A stretch of 10,056 nt of DNA from CBDULX01 sp965368175 (GTDB taxonomy: Bacteria > Pseudomonadota > Gammaproteobacteria > SZUA-229), in assembly GCA_965368175.1 (NCBI GenBank), contig CBDULX010000108.1, forward strand, positions 1 through 10,056, written 5' to 3'. Made by a program: the position numbers and the translations under genes. The notes beneath the pieces were generated by a model. The model did no database searches. It was not told where the DNA came from and was given only the letters and a program-made list of their open reading frames with translations. Positions within the stretch are counted from its first letter, which is position 1; each line of letters starts with the position of its first letter. Below, piece by piece: positions 1-6,829 of this stretch.

Positions 1-47
1 AGGGAAATTATGTGTCTAATCCGTTGCACCTGCTGGGCCATGGACAT
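1..47 (-). other. Possible start of a minus-strand gene running off the left edge
   Basis: On the minus strand, ATG codons at 47 and 41 open a frame with no stop before the window edge, reading MSMAQQVQRIRHIIS. An AGG lies seven bases upstream of the ATG at 41, which makes that the better start. The frame has the same orientation as tsaC and would lie downstream of it. In relatives, genes such as hemF or aroE follow tsaC, but these few residues do not identify either. Plus-strand frames are also open here (frame 3 to a TGA at 51, frame 1 to a TAA at 115), so the tail of a plus-strand gene is an alternative. Fifteen codons cannot settle it. Confidence 0.2.
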
Positions 48-72
48 GCCTGAATTTGCTGAATATAAAGAA

Positions 73-179
73 TTGCCACCGAGTCGCAGAGAACACAGAG
101 CTTATTATTTGTTGTAACTACATATTTAATGTCATCAAATTTTTAGATTTACTTTGTGTTCTCTGTGGCTCTGTGGCAA
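73..179. repeat. Imperfect inverted repeat, MITE-like or REP-like, downstream of tsaC
   Basis: The arms are 73-100 and 152-179, each 28 bases, matching at 24 of 28 positions around a 51-base AT-rich centre. The arms are built on a GCCAC...CAGAGAACACAGAG theme. In a plus-strand RNA three of the four mismatches would be G-U pairs, so the stem would be almost continuous; in a minus-strand RNA they are A-C mismatches. The element begins about 20 bases beyond the tsaC stop. In the minus-strand transcript the hairpin is followed by a moderately T-rich stretch, so weak terminator activity for the tsaC operon is possible, though the loop is large. No convincing target-site duplication is visible, and no gene lies inside it. 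Confidence 0.7.
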
Positions 180-199
180 AGGGTTTGGTTTTTAAATAT

Positions 200-751
200 T
201 CACTCTCGTACAATCTTCCCGCTTTCAAGATCAATGATCTGACTTGGTCTGCCTGCCTGTCCCACATCACCTGCCACACAGTAATCAAGCTGATCGTCAA
301 AATACTGATGAAGCTTTACGCGGTTTCGAGCCGGCGGCAGACTGGCCGGGTTGGCGCTGGTGGATACCAGTGGGTAGCCGATTCTGTTGCAAAGGGCCTG
401 GGCAATCGGATGCCGGGTGATACGAACTGCCAGTTTGGCATGTTCTCCGGTAATCCAGTCAGGTGTAAGGGCGGATGGTTTTACCAGCCAGCTGGTAGGG
501 ATTGCCTGCGGCCTGTGTATCTCATCCAGGTCCTGCTCTTGAGACAGAAACGGTTGCAAATGCTCAAGGCTGTCGGCAATCAAAATCAGACCTTTGGTTA
601 CGGGTCTTTGTTTTAACAGCAAAATTTTTCTTACTGCAAGTTCATCCAGAGGGTCACAACCCAGGCCAATCACCGACTCGGTGGGATAGGCAATGACACC
701 GCCCGAATTGCAGTAGTAGGCGGCACGACGTAATTGAAACTCAGGTGTCAC
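200..751 (-). CDS. tsaC: Threonylcarbamoyl-AMP synthase TsaC (YrdC family)
   Basis: This cytoplasmic enzyme makes threonylcarbamoyl-adenylate from threonine, bicarbonate and ATP, the first step in t6A37 formation on tRNAs that read ANN codons. The 183-residue protein is a single YrdC domain, close to the roughly 190 residues of E. coli TsaC, so this is the short TsaC type and not the two-domain Sua5. Visible motifs are VIAYPTESVIGLGCDP (19-34), the KxR pair K47/R49 in LKQRPVTKGL, LAVRITRHP (107-115) and the SxN signature S132-N134 in VSTSAN. The usual WPGP motif is replaced by QAIP at 82-85. The start is GTG at 751, within GTGA shared with the topA stop. No Shine-Dalgarno is evident, so translation is probably coupled to topA. 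The identity is secure; full activity is inferred. Confidence 0.93.
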   Translation of the reverse strand: MTPEFQLRRAAYYCNSGGVIAYPTESVIGLGCDPLDELAVRKILLLKQRPVTKGLILIADSLEHLQPFLSQEQDLDEIHRPQAIPTSWLVKPSALTPDWITGEHAKLAVRITRHPIAQALCNRIGYPLVSTSANPASLPPARNRVKLHQYFDDQLDYCVAGDVGQAGRPSQIIDLESGKIVRE

Positions 752-3219
752 GACTTTTTAGGGGTGGCTTTTTTCTTTGGTGTCGCCTTTTTTTTAGCTG
801 CTTTTTTGCGGGCGGATTTTTTCTTTGCAGTTTTCTTTTTACTGGTTTTTTTCTTTGGTGCGGCTTTCTTTTTAGCGGCTGCTTTTTTCTTCGCGACTTT
901 TTTCTTGCGGCCTTTGCGTTCCGGGGCGGCAGCCAGTAATTGTTCGCATTCAGCCAGCGTCAGATCTTTGGGTTCTTTGTCTTTGGGGATTCTGGCGTTC
1001 TTGTTACCGTCAGTAATATAAGGTCCATAGCGGCCATTGAGGACTTCTATATCTGTCCCATCAAATGACTTGATGTGTTTATTTGCCTCGAAAATTTTCT
1101 TTTCCTGAATTAGCTCAAGAGCGGTTTCCAGTGTGATGTTGTAGGGGTCTATGCCCTGGTTCTGTAGTTCTTTTTTGATCGACACAAACGTGTTGTCGAA
1201 TTTCACATAAGGACCAAAGCGACCAACATTGGTGGTGACTTCCTCTCCTTCCGGAGTGTGTCCCAGTTTTCGTGGTAGCTGGAACAGATCCAGAGCCAGT
1301 TCCAGATCCAGTTCGGCCATTTTCTGTCCGGGACGCAGGCTGGCAAACTGAGGTTTTTCTTCGTCATCCTTGTCGCCGATTTGTACAAAAGGTCCGTAAG
1401 GACCCATGCGAACAGTGACGGGTTTGCCGGTTACTGGATCGGTTCCGATTAATCGTGATTGAGCAACATCGGCACGACTGACATTGGCATCCTTGTCATC
1501 TACCAGTGCCTTGAACGGGGTCCAGAAGGCGCGCATTACAGGTACCCATTCTTCCTCGCCGCGGGAAATTGAGTCCAGCTCGTCTTCAAGTCTTGCAGTG
1601 AAGTCATAATCGACGTATTTGGTAAAATGTTGAGTCAGGAAGGTATTGACGATACGACCAATGTCGGTCGGTGTAAAACGTCGATTTTCCAGTTCGGTAT
1701 AACCCCGGTTCTGTAATGTGGAAATAATACTGGCATAGGTTGAGGGACGGCCGATACCATATTCTTCCAGGGCTTTCACCAGACTCGCTTCAGAGTAGCG
1801 CGGTGGAGGTTCGGTAAAATGCTGATCACTGCGGATTTCCTGCAGGCTAACCTGCTCTCCCTGCTCCAGAGGGGGTAGAAGTTTTTCACTATCATCATCG
1901 GCGGAAGCTTCTTCGTCGTCCTTGCCTTCCATATAAACGGCCATAAAACCTGGATGACGGATGGTGGAGCCCGTTGCTCTAAATTGATTGCCAGTGCCAC
2001 ATTCGAGATCAACTGCAACTGTATCCAGAGTGGCATGGACCATCTGACAGGCCACTGTGCGTTTCCAGATTAACTCATATAGTTTGAGCTGATCGGGTGT
2101 TAGATGCGATTTAATCTGTTCCGGCAGATGATTGGCAGAGGTGGGGCGTATAGCCTCATGGGCTTCCTGGGCATTTTTAGACTTGGTTTTAAATACTCGC
2201 GCCTGTTCTGGTACGTTGTCTTTGCCGTATCGAATTTCGATCAGCTGACGAATTTCATCCAGTGCTTCCTGGGCCAGGCTCAGCGAGTCGGTGCGCATGT
2301 AAGAAATCAAACCGACGGTTTCACCGCCGATGTCGATGCCTTCATAGAGCTGTTGCGCGGTACGCATCGTACGCTGGGCAGAGAATCTGAGTTTACGAGA
2401 AGCTTCCTGTTGCAGAGTGGAAGTAGTGAACGGTGGTGCTGGATTGCGTTTACGTTGTTTTTTCTCGATCCTGGTAACAGTCAGTTTACCGGAAGCCGCT
2501 TTTTCAAGTGTTTGACGAACTTCAGTGGCCAGGGTTTCATTGGTAAAGCTGAACTGCTCAGTCTTTTCGTTTTTATAGAGTCGTAATTTTGAGGTGAAGT
2601 TTTTACCGTCTTTACTGGCATCGGCTTCTATGGTCCAGTATTCGCGGGATTCGAAGGCTTCGATTTCCTCTTCTCGTTCCACGATCATACGCAGGGCCGG
2701 ACTCTGTACTCGACCGGCAGATAGATTGCGCTGGACTTTTTTCCACAACAGAGGTGATAGATTAAAACCCACCAGATAATCAAGGGCCCGTCGTGCCTGC
2801 TGGGCATTGATCATGTCCATGGACAGTTCTCGGGGATGGTCTATGGCTTCATTAATGGCACGTTTGGTGATTTCATTGAATACCACGCGATGTACTGTTT
2901 TGTTATTAAGCGACCCCTGATCTTTTAACAGTTCATATAAATGCCATGAAATGGCTTCCCCTTCACGGTCAAGGTCAGTTGCGAGGTACAGGGTGTCGGC
3001 TTTCTTCAGGGCTTTTGTAATGGCGTTGACATGTTTTTCATTTTTTTCGATGACCTGGTATTTCATCTCGAAATTATGATCGGTATCGATGGCGCCTTCT
3101 TTAGGAATCAGGTCGCGGACATGGCCATAAGATGCGAGGACTTCGAAGCCCTTGCCCAGATATTTCTTAATGGTTTTTGCTTTTGCAGGTGATTCAACAA
3201 TTACAAGATTAGTGCTCAT
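748..3219 (-). CDS. topA: DNA topoisomerase I (type IA) with lysine-rich tail
   Basis: This is the type IA enzyme that relaxes negative supercoils by cutting and passing one strand. The 823 residues contain an N-terminal Toprim domain with E9 (VIVESPAKAKTI) and the metal-binding D82-x-D84-x-E86. The strand-binding segment SAGRVQSPALRMI starts at 167. The catalytic tyrosine is Y307 in GLISYMRTDS, followed by R309. EAHEAIRPT (352-360) and YGIGRPSTYASII (487-499) also fit the family. Three C-terminal repeats follow, marked by GPYGPFVQIG (606-615), GRFGPYVKFD (666-675) and GRYGPYITDG (729-738). The last 53 residues contain 28 lysines. There are only three cysteines downstream of the active site, scattered, so the Cys4 zinc ribbons of E. 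coli TopA are absent. The ATG at 3219 gives the canonical N-terminus, although its ribosome-binding site is poor (A-rich, no GGAG). Position between smg and tsaC matches the E. coli yrdD locus. Confidence 0.97.
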   Translation of the reverse strand: MSTNLVIVESPAKAKTIKKYLGKGFEVLASYGHVRDLIPKEGAIDTDHNFEMKYQVIEKNEKHVNAITKALKKADTLYLATDLDREGEAISWHLYELLKDQGSLNNKTVHRVVFNEITKRAINEAIDHPRELSMDMINAQQARRALDYLVGFNLSPLLWKKVQRNLSAGRVQSPALRMIVEREEEIEAFESREYWTIEADASKDGKNFTSKLRLYKNEKTEQFSFTNETLATEVRQTLEKAASGKLTVTRIEKKQRKRNPAPPFTTSTLQQEASRKLRFSAQRTMRTAQQLYEGIDIGGETVGLISYMRTDSLSLAQEALDEIRQLIEIRYGKDNVPEQARVFKTKSKNAQEAHEAIRPTSANHLPEQIKSHLTPDQLKLYELIWKRTVACQMVHATLDTVAVDLECGTGNQFRATGSTIRHPGFMAVYMEGKDDEEASADDDSEKLLPPLEQGEQVSLQEIRSDQHFTEPPPRYSEASLVKALEEYGIGRPSTYASIISTLQNRGYTELENRRFTPTDIGRIVNTFLTQHFTKYVDYDFTARLEDELDSISRGEEEWVPVMRAFWTPFKALVDDKDANVSRADVAQSRLIGTDPVTGKPVTVRMGPYGPFVQIGDKDDEEKPQFASLRPGQKMAELDLELALDLFQLPRKLGHTPEGEEVTTNVGRFGPYVKFDNTFVSIKKELQNQGIDPYNITLETALELIQEKKIFEANKHIKSFDGTDIEVLNGRYGPYITDGNKNARIPKDKEPKDLTLAECEQLLAAAPERKGRKKKVAKKKAAAKKKAAPKKKTSKKKTAKKKSARKKAAKKKATPKKKATPKKS
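765..910 (-). repeat. Low-complexity lysine-repeat DNA in the 3' end of topA
   Basis: This stretch encodes the AAKKK/TPKKK-like tail of TopA. The coding strand is very purine-rich, with A-runs of eight (788-795), seven (846-852) and several of six (for example 769-774, 802-807, 817-822, 883-888, 898-903). The residues resemble histone H1-like or mycobacterial TopA tails, which bind DNA through charge. The long A-runs are the sort of tract where replication or transcription can slip. The frame is nevertheless intact through to the stop. Confidence 0.85.
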
Positions 3220-3250
3220 GAATTTTTTTTAGTTTCTATGCTTTTTATTA

Positions 3251-3724
3251 TTAATGCATATAGTCCACGACCTGGTCAAATACCATGCTTTCCATCCAGG
3301 CATAAGCGTTTTCTTCACCAGGGTGGCTGTATAGAACGATCATAACTATCCATTTCAGCTGTTCCATATCCAGTTCAGCTTCGAGAGCAATCACACGATC
3401 AAGAATCAGCTCACGAGTTACTGGAGTGAGGATGCCTGACTGTTCAAGAAAAATCAGGAAGCCTATGGATTCCTGATCAAGTAACAGTTTTTCCAGATCA
3501 CTGTAAATACGTATGGAACTGGTTTTTCCGGTCTCTTCTTTGGTTTCGCCCTGGATATCCGCCAGGTCTTCCAGCCAGTCAAAGGCTTTCAGGATTTCAT
3601 GTTGAGGAAAACCCAGCTCTTCCAGACGATTGACCACAAGGTCACGTTCCGGATCAATGCTATGTTCTTCTCCGATAATGTTTTCGAACAGGTACATTAG
3701 TACGTCAACAACATTTTGTTTCAT
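3251..3724 (-). CDS. smg: Smg family protein (DUF494)
   Basis: A 157-residue protein, the same length as E. coli Smg as I recall it. It begins MKQNVVDVLMYLFENIIGEE, close to the MFDVLMYLFE opening of the family, and contains RIYSDLEKLLLDQESIGFL, LEQSGILTPVTRELILDRV and the C-terminal LKWIVMIVLYSHPGEENAY block (family: LKWVILMVLFNIPGCENAY). The molecular function is not established; the family is small, acidic, probably cytoplasmic, and travels with dprA. I chose the ATG at 3724 over the frame's first start at 3784 because it gives the family N-terminus, has an AAGAG seven bases upstream, and avoids running back into dprA. It sits 22 bases after dprA and 31 before topA, so it is probably co-transcribed with both. 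Confidence 0.93.
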   Translation of the reverse strand: MKQNVVDVLMYLFENIIGEEHSIDPERDLVVNRLEELGFPQHEILKAFDWLEDLADIQGETKEETGKTSSIRIYSDLEKLLLDQESIGFLIFLEQSGILTPVTRELILDRVIALEAELDMEQLKWIVMIVLYSHPGEENAYAWMESMVFDQVVDYMH

Positions 3725-3731
3725 TCTATAT

Positions 3732-3736
3732 CTCTT
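3732..3736 (-). promoter_or_regulatory. Ribosome binding site of smg
   Basis: AAGAG on the minus strand, seven bases before the ATG at 3724. It supports that start against the longer alternative at 3784, which would overlap the dprA coding region. Confidence 0.6.
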
Positions 3737-3746
3737 AAAACTGGAT

Positions 3747-4841
3747 CTAAATACGGCAATAACGGCCGTTTTCTGATACCACATGACCTTGTAGTTCCAG
3801 AATCAATAACATTGAAGCTATTTCTGCCGCACTCATGTTACTTCTTGCGATCAGCTCATCAATAGCGATTGGTTCAAAGTCCATGCATTTCAGCAGCCTC
3901 TGGTAACTCGAATCGAGGGTATTTTCAGCTGCTGGCTGCTCAATATGGCCGCTAGTATGGCGTGAAGAGGGGATATTTACCAGTGGAATAAGTTCTTCGA
4001 GAATATCTTCTGTGGTTTCTACCAGCTTGGCGCCCTGCCGAATCAGGCTATGACAGCCTCTGGAGAGGGGGTTATGGATGGAGCCCGGGATGGCGAAAAG
4101 CTCTCGTCCCTGTTCCATGGCAAGCCGTGCGGTGATCAAGGAACCACTGTTTTTGGCCGCTTCCACCACAAGGGTGCCAATAGCAAGGCCACTGATAATG
4201 CGATTGCGTTTTGGGAAAAGTCCCTTGTGGGGTGCAATGCCAACCGGAGCTTCAGTAACCAGGCAACCCTGCTGTGCTATACGTCTGGCCAGTTGGGTAT
4301 GTTGGCCTGGATAAATTGTATCCAGGCCGTTGGCGACCACGGCGACACTACCGGCCAGCCCCTCCAGTGCCCCCATATGGCAGGCGCCATCAATGCCACG
4401 GGCCAGGCCACTGGTGATTGTGAGACCATTATTTGAAAGATGGTGAGCGAATTCCTCAGCAGTTTTACGCCCGGAAGCAGTGGGAGTGCGGCTGCCGACC
4501 ATAGCCAGTTGAGGGCGTTGCAGGTAATCGGTATCACCGATGGCGTAGAGTAAATAGGGTGGATGGGTAATGTTTTTTAGCTGCTCAGGATAACGGCTAT
4601 CATCAAGGCCAATAATCCAGTGATCCTGGTGCTCAGCCCAGGCCAGATCCCGTTGTACTCCGCTGGTGTCCGGCTGCTTTATTCTCTGGATGGCCGCAGG
4701 GGTGAGCTGAAGCTTCTCCAGCTGGCTGATGCTGGCATTAAGCACAGCGGCTGCCGTACCGAACTGGTTCAATAGTATATTTAAGGTATCGAGTGGCAGG
4801 TTAGCTCGGTGTAGTGCGAGTTTTTCAGGCAGGTCGTCCAT
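3747..4841 (-). CDS. dprA: DNA-processing protein DprA (Smf)
   Basis: DprA binds incoming single-stranded DNA during natural transformation and loads RecA on it in the cytoplasm. The 364-residue protein is full length. An N-terminal helical region (about 1-65) precedes a Rossmann-like core with MVGSRTPTASG (114-124), SGLARGIDGACHMGAL (144-159), NGLDTIYPGQH (171-181), FPKRNRIISGL (209-219) and VVEAAKNSGSLITA (225-238). A winged-helix C-terminal domain (about 308-364) ends in LELQGHVVSENGRYCRI. The start at 4841 is ATG with GGAG about eleven bases upstream. It follows the LysM gene by 36 bases and precedes smg by 22. The family is also common in bacteria not known to be transformable, so competence is suggested but not shown. 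Confidence 0.96.
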   Translation of the reverse strand: MDDLPEKLALHRANLPLDTLNILLNQFGTAAAVLNASISQLEKLQLTPAAIQRIKQPDTSGVQRDLAWAEHQDHWIIGLDDSRYPEQLKNITHPPYLLYAIGDTDYLQRPQLAMVGSRTPTASGRKTAEEFAHHLSNNGLTITSGLARGIDGACHMGALEGLAGSVAVVANGLDTIYPGQHTQLARRIAQQGCLVTEAPVGIAPHKGLFPKRNRIISGLAIGTLVVEAAKNSGSLITARLAMEQGRELFAIPGSIHNPLSRGCHSLIRQGAKLVETTEDILEELIPLVNIPSSRHTSGHIEQPAAENTLDSSYQRLLKCMDFEPIAIDELIARSNMSAAEIASMLLILELQGHVVSENGRYCRI

Positions 4842-4877
4842 GGCTTATGTGGCTCCATATATCGCCTCGTAAGGATA

Positions 4878-6176
4878 TTAGTGCGGTTTCATTACCACGT
4901 CGTATTTGCGGATGGTACGGGTGGCTTCCAGAATTAGCCCATAACTTACCTTATCAAATACCCGGAACAGCATCATCAGGCCACTGCGTTCATCGGGCAG
5001 AATGATTTTAAGGTCCTTTTCCTGACCTCGACTAAGGGTTTTACGCGACATGAATTTATCCCTGGCCTCGCCACCACGATAATAAGTGGCCAGTATGTGT
5101 CCTACTTCCATGCCGTCATCCTGGCCCTGGTTGATCACCACTATCTGGTAACTACCTACACCAGAGATGGCATCAAACAGAGAAATAATCTGGGCATTAA
5201 TCTCCTGTGAGGGTACTCGTGGATGATAAAGATGGGTAATTTCACTGGAGTCGGTACCCAGGAGAAAGTCACCGATTAGAATTTCACGAGTGCCTTCAGT
5301 AATAGTAGCAGTGGCCGGATTGCCATAAACGTCAATGCGGGCTTCTCCAGAATAGATTATTTCATAGCCGAGTATGTCATTGTTAATCGGGTCTCTTAAT
5401 TCATTGCCCCGATGATAAATACTGTATCTCACCGCTTCCTTGTCCAGTTCGCCTCGAATATAAACTCGATTGTTAGTGCCCAGAATCAGGTGAGCTTCAT
5501 CACTGGCAACGATATAGGGCGCTTTATCTATAACATCAAGAGTGACAACTCTAGGGCGAGCCAGGAACTGCTGGATAACATCGCTGGGGATAGAAGGAAT
5601 CTGTTCTTCCCTGGAGGTACGACGGATACCGGGTGATAATTTTACGACTTTCAGGCCTGTGCGTGTGGTGTCCATTGTCTCTGTACGAACCACGGTTGTT
5701 TCTTTGCCGCCAGTGGTTTCACTGACTACAGTCTGTGTAATCGGACGTGAGACTTGAATTTGCGGTATGCCGTCCACATAAATAAGAGTGAGGATGTCAC
5801 CGGGATAGATCAGATGTGGGTTCTCAACCTGGGGATTACGTTGCCAGATTTCAGGCCAGTACCAGGGGTCCTTGAGGAATTTACTGGCAATTCCCCAGAG
5901 CGTATCGCCTCTTTTCACGGTATACTTTTGAGGGTAGTCAGCCTTGATACGGATGGTTTCTGTTACAACGGATGCTGATTCAGCGCTTTCAAATGGGCGC
6001 GGGCCACCGTCAGCATAGGTGGCCTGGGCAGTTTCGTCGCTGCTGACCGTTGATTGCCAGTCCTGACTGTCAGGGCTTTGCATTACAGGTTTAGACGAAC
6101 ATGCGGATGCAAGTAAAGCGGCTGTAATCAGGAGGACAGGAAGACCGGACTGGATCCTGAAAGCTCTGATATTCAA
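4878..6176 (-). CDS. tsaP: LysM-domain lipoprotein, TsaP-like (type IV pilus secretin-associated)
   Basis: The 432 residues start with a signal peptide (hydrophobic stretch about 11-25) and a probable lipobox A23-S24-A25-C26, so the mature protein is likely a lipoprotein; serines at +2 and +3 favour the outer membrane. A threonine/serine-rich linker leads to one LysM domain, about 84-134 (YTVKRGDTLWGIASKFL through IYPGDILTLIY), which binds peptidoglycan. The remaining 300 residues resemble the FlgT-like C-terminal region of TsaP by length and position, but I recognise no motif there. TsaP of Neisseria and Pseudomonas supports the PilQ secretin, and from memory the P. aeruginosa homologue also lies between def and dprA. 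The start is TTG: no ATG or GTG precedes C26 in frame, an in-frame TGA lies 36-38 bases upstream (6212-6214), and GGGGA is seven bases before the TTG. The LysM call is firm, TsaP is inferred. Confidence 0.8.
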   Translation of the reverse strand: MNIRAFRIQSGLPVLLITAALLASACSSKPVMQSPDSQDWQSTVSSDETAQATYADGGPRPFESAESASVVTETIRIKADYPQKYTVKRGDTLWGIASKFLKDPWYWPEIWQRNPQVENPHLIYPGDILTLIYVDGIPQIQVSRPITQTVVSETTGGKETTVVRTETMDTTRTGLKVVKLSPGIRRTSREEQIPSIPSDVIQQFLARPRVVTLDVIDKAPYIVASDEAHLILGTNNRVYIRGELDKEAVRYSIYHRGNELRDPINNDILGYEIIYSGEARIDVYGNPATATITEGTREILIGDFLLGTDSSEITHLYHPRVPSQEINAQIISLFDAISGVGSYQIVVINQGQDDGMEVGHILATYYRGGEARDKFMSRKTLSRGQEKDLKIILPDERSGLMMLFRVFDKVSYGLILEATRTIRKYDVVMKPH

Positions 6177-6183
6177 GGTGAAA

Positions 6184-6188
6184 TCCCC
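6184..6188 (-). promoter_or_regulatory. Ribosome binding site fixing the TTG start of the LysM gene
   Basis: GGGGA on the minus strand, seven bases before TTG at 6176. With no in-frame ATG before the lipobox cysteine, this decides the unusual start. An out-of-frame ATG overlaps the site and terminates after five codons. Confidence 0.6.
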
Positions 6189-6252
6189 ATATTTTATCCG
6201 TGGTTTTCAAGAGTTTAGCTGATAAACTTGAGTTATTAAAGTAAGTTTTCCA

Positions 6253-6273
6253 ATTATACTGTTATTTTATACT
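6253..6273. promoter_or_regulatory. Divergent promoter region with overlapping -10 elements
   Basis: The minus strand carries a perfect TATAAT at 6253-6258, directed at the LysM-dprA operon. The plus strand carries TATACT at 6255-6260, directed at def, with a second TATACT at 6268-6273. The two strands' hexamers overlap by four bases. No good TTGACA-like -35 is found at standard spacing for any of them; candidates match at three or four of six positions. Transcripts would begin near 6246 (minus) and near 6267 or 6280 (plus), leaving leaders of about 45-70 bases. These assignments come from reading hexamers only. Confidence 0.45.
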
Positions 6274-6298
6274 CCAGCCTGAGTGGACTGAGCTGGAG
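6272..6298 (+). promoter_or_regulatory. Inverted repeat in the def leader
   Basis: CTCCAGC at 6272-6278 and GCTGGAG at 6292-6298 are perfect 7-base complements around a 13-base spacer, which itself opens a CTGAG direct repeat (6279-6283 and 6288-6292). No T-run follows, so it is not an intrinsic terminator. If transcription begins near 6267, it would be a 5'-end stem-loop of the def mRNA; otherwise it could be a protein-binding site. Nothing in the sequence chooses between these. Confidence 0.4.
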
Positions 6299-6322
6299 CC
6301 GAAGTAGACGAGTTTAGAGATT

Positions 6323-6829
6323 ATGGCCAAACTGGATATTCTGAAATTTCCCGATGAGCGATTGCGTACCCAGGCAAAACCTGTGGAAAAAGTGGACGAT
6401 ACGATTCGTCAACTGGTGAAAGATATGTTCGAAACGATGTACGATGCTCCTGGAATAGGCCTGGCGGCTACCCAGGTGGATGTCCATCAGCGAGTCATCG
6501 TCATTGATGTATCGAAAGAAAAAGATCAGCCTCTGTGCCTGATCAACCCGGAGATTATTGCCAGTGATGGTGTGGAAGAATGTGAAGAGGGCTGTTTATC
6601 TGTGCCCGGCATATTCGAATCGGTGCAGCGGGCAGAAGTGATTCGGGTGAAAGCCCTTAATCAGGAGGGTGAGAAATTCGAGCTGGATGCTGATGATATT
6701 CTGGCGGTATGTATCCAGCATGAAATGGATCATCTGGCCGGTAAACTATTCGTCGATTATCTGTCGCCATTGAAGAAATCTCGTATACGGAAAAAAATGG
6801 AAAAACTGAAAAAAGCGACAGTGATGTAA
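6323..6829 (+). CDS. def: Peptide deformylase
   Basis: This cytoplasmic metalloenzyme removes the formyl group from the N-terminal methionine of new proteins at the ribosome. At 168 residues it matches the E. coli enzyme in length. All three signature motifs are present: GIGLAATQ (44-51), EGCLS (89-93) with metal ligand C91, and HEMDHL (133-138) with H133, H137 and catalytic E134. The lysine-rich end (KKSRIRKKMEKLKK) is the ribosome-binding C-terminal helix type known from E. coli. The ATG at 6323 gives the usual opening (LDILKFPDERLR) and has a modest AGAG upstream. It is the first gene of a def-fmt-rsmB-trkA series, and fmt begins directly after its stop. Confidence 0.98.
   Translation: MAKLDILKFPDERLRTQAKPVEKVDDTIRQLVKDMFETMYDAPGIGLAATQVDVHQRVIVIDVSKEKDQPLCLINPEIIASDGVEECEEGCLSVPGIFESVQRAEVIRVKALNQEGEKFELDADDILAVCIQHEMDHLAGKLFVDYLSPLKKSRIRKKMEKLKKATVM

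Noticed and set aside
56..616. A 186-codon plus-strand frame across the inverted repeat and tsaC
   Set aside because: Most of it lies antisense to the well-supported tsaC, and its start lies within non-coding DNA just before the repeat. The cysteine-rich beginning is a translation of the repeat arm.
734..1021. Plus-strand phenylalanine-rich frames resembling membrane proteins
   Set aside because: They are the antisense image of the lysine-rich topA tail: AAA/AAG codons read as TTT/CTT on the other strand. No ribosome-binding site or family similarity is seen.
3725..3784. Extended smg start at 3784
   Set aside because: The additional 20 residues overlap the dprA 3' end and do not match Smg; the ATG at 3724 has a good ribosome-binding site.
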